Below are positions 5,887 to 11,743 of a stretch of DNA of 11,743 nucleotides, piece by piece (position 1 is the stretch's first letter; the number at the start of each line of letters is the position of its first letter). The stretch is taken from the NCBI GenBank assembly GCA_900547135.1, contig URFJ01000060.1:1-11743 (forward strand), read 5' to 3'. This DNA is from an uncultured Eubacteriales bacterium (GTDB taxonomy: Bacteria > Bacillota > Clostridia > Christensenellales > CAG-138). Made by a program: the position numbers and the translations under genes. Below the pieces are notes generated by a model, which saw only the letters and a list, made by a program, of their open reading frames with translations, did no database searches and was not told the DNA's origin.

Positions 5887-7323
5887 ATGGCAAAAAAGAA
5901 TGACGATTTTGTAACCCATATTGCATCGCGAAACGAAGATTTTCCCCAATGGTATACGGATGTAGTCGTAAAGACAGATATGGTTGATTACTCGGAGGTT
6001 AAGGGCTGCATGGTTATAAAGCCGTATGGCTATGCGGTGTGGGAGCTTATACAGTCCGAGTTGGACTCAAGGTTTAAGGAAACCGGACATGTTAACGCTT
6101 ATTTTCCGCTATTTATACCCGAAAACCTGTTAAAGAAGGAAGCCGAGCACGTGGAAGGCTTTGCTCCCGAAGTGGCATGGGTCACCCATGGCGGGAGCGA
6201 GGAGCTTGCCGAGCGCCTGTGCGTACGGCCCACCAGTGAAACCATAATCTGCTCCATGTATAGCAAGTGGATACAATCCTATAGAGACTTGCCTGTGCTT
6301 ATAAACCAGTGGGCAAACGTGGTGCGCTGGGAGAAGAGCACGCGCCCGTTTCTCAGAACCACAGAGTTCCTCTGGCAGGAAGGGCATACCGCTCACACAA
6401 ACGCGGAGGAGGCTGAAGAGGAGACAAGGCGAATGCTGGGAGTATATTGCGATTTTATGGAGAACGTGCTTGCCATCCCTGTTATAGCCGGACGTAAAAG
6501 CGAGAAGGAGAAGTTTGCCGGCGCGCTGGCAACCTACACCATGGAGGCCCTTATGCAGGATGGTAAGGCTTTGCAAATGGGGACTTCTCATAATCTGGGA
6601 GATCACTTTGCCAAGGCATATGACATAACGTATCTCAGCAGCGAGGGTAAGCTGGAATACTGCCACACAACATCTTGGGGAACTTCGACAAGGATGATCG
6701 GCGGGGTTATAATGGTGCATGGAGACGACAGGGGACTGGTGCTGCCGCCAAAGGTTGCCCCGATACAGGTAGTAATTATTCCTATCGCGGCCCATAAACC
6801 GGGGGTTTTAGAAAAAGCCGACGAGCTTTACAAACAGCTTAAGGAAGCTTCGATACGCGTAAAGGTTGATGATAGCGACCAGAGCGCTGGATGGAAATTC
6901 AACCAGTGGGAGATGAAGGGCGTACCGGTTAGACTTGAAATCGGCCCCAAGGATATAGAAAACTCACAGGTTGTCATCGTACGCAGGGATGATCACGAGA
7001 AGTCAGTGCTGCCGATGGAGGGATTAACAACATCTATAAAGGATACCCTCAATGCCGTTCATAAGGGACTATATGAAAAGGCTTTGGCCATGAGGGAAAC
7101 AAAAACCGTAGATGCTGCTACCTTTGAACAGCTTAGAGAGGGCGTTAAAAATGGCTTTGTAAGGGCAATGTGGTGCCAGGAACGCGAATGCGAGGATGCC
7201 ATTAAGGATAAAACGGGCGCTACCACACGGTGCATGCCCTTTGAGCAAAGCGCTATAGGCGACGTCTGCGTTCACTGCGGGAAACCCGCCAAAGCGCTTA
7301 CATATTTTGCAAAAGCATATTAA
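5887..7323 (+). CDS. proS: Prolyl-tRNA synthetase, archaeal/eukaryotic-type (ProS type 3)
   Basis: The enzyme charges tRNA-Pro with proline using ATP. The 478-residue product is the short form without the bacterial editing insertion domain. Seen in order: class II catalytic domain with RPTSET (114-119), motif 2 RPFLRTTEFLWQEGHTAH (153-170) and motif 3 GTSTRMIGG...HGDDRGLVLPP (265-288); anticodon-binding domain (about 290-400); C-terminal zinc-type domain with Cys 430, 435, 461 and 464, ending in the conserved Tyr (YFAKAY). ATG 5887 follows AGGAGG with a 5-nt gap. Expression is under T-box control (5663-5875). This ProRS class is found in many Clostridia as well as archaea and eukaryotes, so its presence alone is not proof of recent transfer. 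Confidence 0.97.
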   Translation: MAKKNDDFVTHIASRNEDFPQWYTDVVVKTDMVDYSEVKGCMVIKPYGYAVWELIQSELDSRFKETGHVNAYFPLFIPENLLKKEAEHVEGFAPEVAWVTHGGSEELAERLCVRPTSETIICSMYSKWIQSYRDLPVLINQWANVVRWEKSTRPFLRTTEFLWQEGHTAHTNAEEAEEETRRMLGVYCDFMENVLAIPVIAGRKSEKEKFAGALATYTMEALMQDGKALQMGTSHNLGDHFAKAYDITYLSSEGKLEYCHTTSWGTSTRMIGGVIMVHGDDRGLVLPPKVAPIQVVIIPIAAHKPGVLEKADELYKQLKEASIRVKVDDSDQSAGWKFNQWEMKGVPVRLEIGPKDIENSQVVIVRRDDHEKSVLPMEGLTTSIKDTLNAVHKGLYEKALAMRETKTVDAATFEQLREGVKNGFVRAMWCQERECEDAIKDKTGATTRCMPFEQSAIGDVCVHCGKPAKALTYFAKAY

Positions 7324-7345
7324 TTTAGTAGTTGTTGATATTGAA

Positions 7346-7375
7346 CGCGCCCATTGCCCTTTTGGGTTGGGCGCG
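7346..7375. terminator. Hairpin between convergent proS and ppk1
   Basis: CGCGCCCA (7346-7353) pairs with TGGGCGCG (7368-7375), with an inner CCC/GGG stem around a TTTT loop. It sits in the 56-bp gap between two convergent stops and is placed to end transcription from both sides. Neither flank carries a strong T-run, so efficiency is uncertain. Confidence 0.55.
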
Positions 7376-7379
7376 ATTG

Positions 7380-9554
7380 CTACATATCATTATTGCGCTT
7401 AAGAAATATTTTAGCCAGTTTTTCTCTTGTGCGATAGAATAGACCAAGCCGGGCACTCGTACTTAAAGCGGAACAGGAGCGCTGGATACTGTTTTCCATA
7501 AACCATCTTTGGCTGTCAATGCGGGCTTGGCCGACAGCGTCCTTCTTTTCATATTTACCGTCCTGTTTAAGAACCCTGGATTTTACGTTATCGGCCAGCA
7601 TTATATCCAGTATCTCTATCAGTTGGCGCTTAACGCCGGCGTCCAGCACGGGACAGGCCACCTCCACGCGGCGGGTTAAATTGCGCGTCATCAGGTCCGC
7701 TGATGATATATAAACCTTTGAATTTTCACCCTGGCCAAAGCAATAAATACGTGAATGCTCAAGAAACCGGCCTACTACGCTGTTTACGTTTATGTTTTCA
7801 GTTTTCCCCTTTACTCCTGGCAATAGGCAGCAGATACCGCGAAGTATCAATTCAATCCGCACGCCTGCCACGGACGCTTCAGAAAGCTTATCGATAATAT
7901 CGCGCTCGGTCAGGGAATTGGCCTTAATTATAATCCTCCCATTTGAACCCTTGGCTATTTCCTCATCAATAAGGCCAAGTATTCCTGCTTTAAGGCCAGA
8001 AGGGGCAACAAGAAGCTTGCGATATGAACCGTCCAAATTGGATGCAAGCATATTCTCAAAAAACATGTTGGCGTCAAAGCCTATTTCCTGATCAGAGGTG
8101 ATTAGGCATAGATCGGTATAGTTAGAAACGGTTTTTTCATTGTAATTTCCGGTTCCTATCTGCGTAATATATCTTAGCTTTCCATGCGCTTTTCTCGTTA
8201 TAAGGCATACCTTTGAGTGGCACTTATAACCTGCGGTTCCATAAATTATGCGACACCCAGCCCTTTCCATCCTTTCTGCCCATTTTATATTGTTCTCTTC
8301 ATCAAACCTTGCACGGAGTTCCACTAAAACGGTTACATCCTTCCCGTCTTCAGCAGCTGTGCATAACAGATGGGCCACCATAGAATCCGGAGCAAGCCGG
8401 TACACGGTGATCTTTATTGAGATAACCCCCGGGTCTGAAGCTGACTCCTTCAAAAGCTGAAAAAAGGGGGTTATCTGTTCATAAGGATAAAACATAATCA
8501 GGTCCTGCTTAAGTACCTGCCTGGTTACGCTTTTGCCCACGTCAAGGCATTCAGGGTACCTGGGAGTATAGGGAGGATAGGTAAGTTCGGCACGCAAAGC
8601 TGGATGTATAGCATCTTTAATTCCATATACATATTTTAAATCTATAGGGCATTGAAAGTTATATGCTTGTTTTTTATCAATGTTCAAACGCCTGCATAGC
8701 AGCTCTAAAAGCATGTAGTTCGGCTCGCCCTGGAGTTCTAAGCGTACAGGGGCAAGATGATCGCGCTTTTTAAGCAGCTTTTTCATATTATGGCGGTAGT
8801 CGGTGTCCTCGTCGTCAAATTTTTCGTCAACAAAACTTATATCCGCGTTCCTCGTTACTGAGATGGTATTGATGCTTGTAATGTTATATATATTGAATAT
8901 TGAGTCCATATACGCCTTCATAATACTCTCAGCCCTAATAAAGCGGTTAGGCGTATCAAGCCATAACAGCGGCGGCAGTGAGGCAGGGACTGGGACGAGT
9001 CCCAGATGCGTGCTCCCCCTTTTGTCAGTCAACATAGAGGCTATATAAAGCTGCTTGTTGGTTAGATGGGGAAATGGATGCCATGGATCTATAACCTGCG
9101 GTGAAAGTATCGGCCTGATAAAGCTGCGGAAATAGCTGACGACCTGCTTGCGTTCCCTTTTCGTGAGTTCATTAAAGGCGAGATCAAATATACCCTTTTC
9201 ACGCAACGCCGTTTCCGTTCTACGCATCAGCTTGTCCCTCATTCTCATTAGAGGCGGGATTGCAATAAATATATCGTCGAGCTGCTCGCGAGGGGTTTGA
9301 CCGGTTTTGTTATTTAACGTGTTCGGCGCAATTATGGACAAATCAAGAAGGCTGCCGACCCTCACCATGAAAAACTCATCGAGATTATTTGTGAATATTG
9401 ATATAAACTTTAATCTCTCAAGCAGGGGAACGGTCACATCTGAGGCTTCCTCCAGCACCCGCTTGTTAAAGCGAAGCCAGCTGAGCTCTCTGTTTTGGGT
9501 ATATGAGTTATCAAGCGCAAAGTCCTTCAGGCGGTCCTTAATATCCTGTGACAC
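7380..9554 (-). CDS. ppk1: Polyphosphate kinase 1
   Basis: PPK1 reversibly moves the gamma-phosphate of ATP onto polyphosphate chains. The 724-residue product has normal length and domains: an N-terminal helical domain (NRELSWLRFNKRVLEEA, 21-37; NNLDEFFMVRVG, 56-67), a head domain, and two phospholipase-D-like catalytic domains. The autophosphorylated His is His446 in GYKCHSK, and the second conserved His is His600 in EHSRIY. GTGNYNEKT (467-475) and SSADLMTRNLTRRVE (617-631) are also diagnostic. The start is GTG (9554-9552), preceded by GGGAGGG with about 7 nt spacing. It overlaps the end of ppx by 28 bp, implying one transcript and probable translational coupling. The pair controls synthesis and breakdown of polyphosphate. 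Confidence 0.96.
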   Translation of the reverse strand: MSQDIKDRLKDFALDNSYTQNRELSWLRFNKRVLEEASDVTVPLLERLKFISIFTNNLDEFFMVRVGSLLDLSIIAPNTLNNKTGQTPREQLDDIFIAIPPLMRMRDKLMRRTETALREKGIFDLAFNELTKRERKQVVSYFRSFIRPILSPQVIDPWHPFPHLTNKQLYIASMLTDKRGSTHLGLVPVPASLPPLLWLDTPNRFIRAESIMKAYMDSIFNIYNITSINTISVTRNADISFVDEKFDDEDTDYRHNMKKLLKKRDHLAPVRLELQGEPNYMLLELLCRRLNIDKKQAYNFQCPIDLKYVYGIKDAIHPALRAELTYPPYTPRYPECLDVGKSVTRQVLKQDLIMFYPYEQITPFFQLLKESASDPGVISIKITVYRLAPDSMVAHLLCTAAEDGKDVTVLVELRARFDEENNIKWAERMERAGCRIIYGTAGYKCHSKVCLITRKAHGKLRYITQIGTGNYNEKTVSNYTDLCLITSDQEIGFDANMFFENMLASNLDGSYRKLLVAPSGLKAGILGLIDEEIAKGSNGRIIIKANSLTERDIIDKLSEASVAGVRIELILRGICCLLPGVKGKTENINVNSVVGRFLEHSRIYCFGQGENSKVYISSADLMTRNLTRRVEVACPVLDAGVKRQLIEILDIMLADNVKSRVLKQDGKYEKKDAVGQARIDSQRWFMENSIQRSCSALSTSARLGLFYRTREKLAKIFLKRNNDM

Positions 9555-10438
9555 AGGTAACCCTCCCTGACTCCGTATTCGCTTACGAGAATCCTGCTAC
9601 CATCAAGTTTATTGGTCAATATTTTTAAGATAAACAGGCCTGGAATTATGGTATGCACCCTATCAGGGCAGTTCTTTAGAATCAGATCCCTGGCTGCCTC
9701 GTCATTGGCGCATAGAGTTTTGTGCAGCTTACCGAGCTGATCCGGCGAAAAGCTTCGGTTGCCGGATTTAAGGTCGTACATGGAATTGATTAGCTTTAAA
9801 GCCGCGCGGACCGTACCTCCAACGCCGCATATTATTGAGTGTTTGCTAAAAGCACTTATGTCAGCGCTATTTATTGCGTAATTTATGTCGCGAATTATTC
9901 TTTTCTGTTCGCTTGGCTTGGGAAAAATTTTGGAAACGTGCCTGGAAAAAAGACTAAGGGAACCCAGAGGGAAACTTAAAGTCTTTATTATGTTATCACG
10001 CGTGTCCATCGAAAAGGATACGATCTCAGTGCTTCCGCCGCCAATATCTATAAGGGAGCCCGATTGCACGTTGACTGAGTAAAGCGCACCGTAGTAGGCA
10101 AGCTTGGCCTCCTCGCTGCCTGATATCACCTCCACGCTATATCCTGTAGATTCATATATAAAGTTTAATGCTACATTAGTGTTTATAATATTGCGCAGCG
10201 GAGCGGTTGCAAAAACCGCCAACCTGTCTATCTCGAAATTTTCAAGCCGTTGTTTAAATTCGCTTAATGCCGAGCATATTTGCACAATACCCTGCTTGGA
10301 CAGCACTCCTTCGTTTATATAACCGGCGATACCGGCCATTACCTTTTCAGAAAAGAGTATTTTAAAGCTTGTTCCGTCGGCTTTATATACTGATAACCGT
10401 ATAGTATTAGAGCCCACGTCAATTACGGCGCATTTCAT
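9527..10438 (-). CDS. ppx: Exopolyphosphatase / GppA family phosphatase, short form
   Basis: Ppx/GppA enzymes release terminal phosphate from polyphosphate or hydrolyse pppGpp; sequence alone does not decide which. The 303-residue product shows the ASKHA-type phosphate-binding loops: DVGSNTIRLSVY (7-18) and DIGGGSTE (131-138), plus ISGSEEAKLAYYG (105-117) holding the likely catalytic Glu. FATAPLRN (76-83) replaces the usual ATSALRD-type segment but keeps its position. There is no C-terminal HD domain, so this is the two-domain form. ATG 10438 is preceded by GGAGGT with 5 nt spacing. It lies directly upstream of ppk1 on the same strand and overlaps it, which favours the polyphosphatase reading. 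I found no convincing promoter upstream. Confidence 0.93.
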   Translation of the reverse strand: MKCAVIDVGSNTIRLSVYKADGTSFKILFSEKVMAGIAGYINEGVLSKQGIVQICSALSEFKQRLENFEIDRLAVFATAPLRNIINTNVALNFIYESTGYSVEVISGSEEAKLAYYGALYSVNVQSGSLIDIGGGSTEIVSFSMDTRDNIIKTLSFPLGSLSLFSRHVSKIFPKPSEQKRIIRDINYAINSADISAFSKHSIICGVGGTVRAALKLINSMYDLKSGNRSFSPDQLGKLHKTLCANDEAARDLILKNCPDRVHTIIPGLFILKILTNKLDGSRILVSEYGVREGYLCHRILRTA

Positions 10439-10642
10439 GTCAAACCTCCAATATGGTATTGCGTCATTATTTTACCTCAAGAAACTCCATAATAACAGTA
10501 AACAAATAAACATAATTTGCTATTAAAATGTTGAGCATGTTAAGCTGTCCGATAACACCAATATCTGATTAAAATAAAGGGAAAAGGGATATGATGCATA
10601 TAGAAGAAAATAAAAGGATTCCATTATCGTCAGCTAAATGAG

Positions 10643-10736
10643 GGGTTGTTATAAAAAAGCTGTTGCAAACCCTCAGCGACGGCTGTGCCGCACTATCTTC
10701 CCTTAGCAGGGGAGGGGAGACTTTTTATAATAACCC
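10643..10736. repeat. 94-bp MITE-like palindromic intergenic repeat
   Basis: The ends are inverted copies: GGGTTGTTATAAAAAAG at 10643-10659, and GGGTTATTATAAAAAG read on the minus strand from 10736, with one substitution and one A of length difference. The interior holds a CGGC/GCCG stem (10680-10690) and a CTTCCC/GGGGAG stem (10697-10702 with 10709-10714). GC-rich cores of the type CCCTCAGCGACGGC...CTTCCCTTAGCAGGGGAGG flanked by AT-rich ends resemble multi-copy intergenic repeats in gut Clostridia. It codes for nothing. No clear target duplication is visible at the edges. Confidence 0.65.
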
Positions 10737-10955
10737 GTAAAAACCAATGTACCGCTTTAAATCTCTATTGAAAGTGTAAGTGGAATAATCGCAGCCATCT
10801 TCAATAACTTCGGTATACGCTTCGGATCCAATCTCTGATCTTCGGTCACAGTCTCTATCGTTACGATCATAATCGGTTTTAGATTTTTTCCGGGCATATG
10901 GTTGAACAAACTTACCAAATTCGCTTTGATAATCTTCTAGGGTATGCCATATCCA
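10725..10955 (-). pseudogene. 76-codon open frame without start codon, probable gene remnant
   Basis: On the minus strand a frame runs for 76 codons directly after a TAA (10956-10958), with no ATG, GTG or TTG near its beginning. It encodes a charged peptide including HTLEDYQSEFGKFVQPYAR, a Lys/Asp/Arg-rich middle and YSTYTFNRDLKRYIGFYG. Its stop (10725-10727) lies inside the right terminal repeat of the MITE-like element, so the last few codons are element sequence. The composition looks protein-like rather than random, but I do not recognise a family. Inference: the residue of a small gene that lost its start and had its end replaced by the repeat insertion. It could also be chance. Confidence 0.35.
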
Positions 10956-10959
10956 TTAA

Positions 10960-11060
10960 CGAACTATTTCTGCTTATATTAACTAAAAACGGTGCTTTTT
11001 AAAAGGTGAATGCTTCCTTGCATCGCCTTACGTAAAGCCGCTTCTTCTTACAATATTAAT
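10960..11060. other. Short intergenic stretch after thiI
   Basis: Between the thiI stop and the gene remnant I see only a short minus-strand frame (EEAALRKAMQGSIHLLKS, then four more residues, about 10986-11051) with no start of its own before its internal Met and no ribosome binding site. There is no convincing terminator: the GATGC/GCATT stem near 11010-11025 is weak. It may be part of the same decayed gene in another frame. Confidence 0.3.
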
Positions 11061-11743
11061 TTACTCATAATCATCCATACCGGATACAACTAACAGCTCC
11101 TTTTCACAAACAGCTTTTGAAATTAATTCGGAAAGGTCGGCTGACAATTCGCTTTTCCGTATAACCTCTATATCAGGCCTTGTTACGGGATGCTGGGGAA
11201 CAAATATTGTACAGCAGTCCTCATAGGGAAGTATGGAGGTTTCAAATGATCCAATTCGTTTAGCTATGTTTACTATATGCTCCTTATCAAAGCCGATAAG
11301 AGGACGGAACACCGGCATCTGGACTGCGTCATCAGTAACGCAGAGGCCTTGGAGCGTCTGGCTTGCAACCTGGCCAAGCGCCTCACCCGTAATCAGGGCC
11401 TGTGCGCCGTCCCTTCGGGCAATAATCTCAGCTATCCGCATCATTGCCCTTCTCATAAGGATGGTTGTCTCCTTGGGCGGGCACTTATCGTATATCTTAA
11501 GCTGGATATCCGTGAAAGGTATGAGATGGAGCCTTATTGCACCGGAATGTGTTGAAAGTATGCGCGTAAGCTCAACCACCTTATCGCGGGCGCGTTCGCT
11601 TGTGTACGGATAACTGTAAAAGTGTACTGCGCTTAGTTCGATTCCACGGCGGGCCATCATATAGCCTGCGACAGGGCTGTCTATTCCTCCAGATATAAGC
11701 AGCGCGCCGCGGCCGGCCGTTCCTACGGGCATACCGCCTGCGC
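11061..11743 (-). CDS. thiI: tRNA 4-thiouridine sulfurtransferase ThiI, C-terminal part (5' end outside window)
   Basis: ThiI adenylates U8 of tRNA and transfers sulfur to make 4-thiouridine; in many bacteria it also supplies sulfur for the thiamine thiazole. The visible 226 codons cover the PP-loop ATPase domain: AGGMPVGTAGRG followed by the pyrophosphate loop SGGIDSP, then MRRAMMRIAE, ITGEALGQVASQTL and the conserved DCCTIFVPQHPVTRP segment with the catalytic-type Cys. The frame continues to the window edge, so the Met near 11732 is internal. The protein ends shortly after the PP-loop domain (GMDDYE), so it lacks the rhodanese domain of the E. coli enzyme, as is usual in Firmicutes. The N-terminal ferredoxin-like and THUMP domains lie outside the window. 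Confidence 0.95.
   Translation of the reverse strand, partial: AGGMPVGTAGRGALLISGGIDSPVAGYMMARRGIELSAVHFYSYPYTSERARDKVVELTRILSTHSGAIRLHLIPFTDIQLKIYDKCPPKETTILMRRAMMRIAEIIARRDGAQALITGEALGQVASQTLQGLCVTDDAVQMPVFRPLIGFDKEHIVNIAKRIGSFETSILPYEDCCTIFVPQHPVTRPDIEVIRKSELSADLSELISKAVCEKELLVVSGMDDYE

Noticed and set aside
6130..6795. Minus-strand open frame of 221 codons
   Set aside because: It lies fully inside proS, whose motifs are unmistakable, and has a random-looking Cys/His/Arg-rich composition.
10643..10736. CRISPR or terminator reading of the palindromic repeat downstream of thiI
   Set aside because: A single copy with terminal inverted repeats and no spacer periodicity fits a MITE-like element better. 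The T-run is part of the terminal repeat.
1..11743. tRNA or rRNA genes, prophage, defence or secondary-metabolite cassette
   Set aside because: None of the usual motifs were found on either strand; the intact genes are housekeeping functions with ordinary spacing.

Overview
The window reads as chromosomal DNA of an anaerobic, low-to-mid-GC Firmicute of the class Clostridia. The reasons are strong AGGAGG-type ribosome binding sites, ATA and AGA/AGG-rich codon use, a T-box leader in front of a tRNA synthetase gene, linked deoB and dacF-type genes, and a ruvC-ruvA-ruvB cluster. I cannot name the genus from this sequence.

Layout. (1) 2-1935, plus strand: the C-terminal 241 codons of phosphopentomutase (deoB), then a secreted D,D-carboxypeptidase-like protein in which all three catalytic motifs are replaced. 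(2) 1936-2680: no intact gene. This stretch holds a small, scrambled IS3-family insertion sequence relic (about 2001-2477) and then AT-rich DNA. (3) 2664-4842: an extended -10 promoter followed by ruvC, ruvA and ruvB, the Holliday-junction resolvasome. (4) 4879-5631: a coiled-coil protein resembling the coil of DivIVA but without its membrane-targeting N-terminus. (5) 5628-7323: a consensus sigma-A promoter, a T-box leader with terminator, and the archaeal/eukaryotic-type prolyl-tRNA synthetase gene proS. (6) 7346-7375: a hairpin between convergent genes. (7) 10438-7380, minus strand: ppx (exopolyphosphatase/GppA family) overlapping ppk1 (polyphosphate kinase) by 28 bp. (8) 10439-11060: no intact gene. 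It carries a 94-bp MITE-like element and a 76-codon startless open frame, probably a decayed gene. (9) 11743-11061, minus strand: the C-terminal part of thiI, running off the edge.

Functional themes: nucleoside catabolism and envelope (deoB plus the dacF-like gene), recombinational repair (ruvCAB), proline-tRNA charging under T-box control, polyphosphate turnover (ppx and ppk1 make opposing activities from one transcript), and tRNA thiolation/thiamine sulfur transfer (thiI). Most of the window is housekeeping. I see no clear new multi-gene system. The items most worth a second look are the catalytically dead DacF-like protein, the coiled-coil protein between ruvB and proS, the T-box promoter built into the preceding stop codon, and the MITE joined to a broken reading frame.
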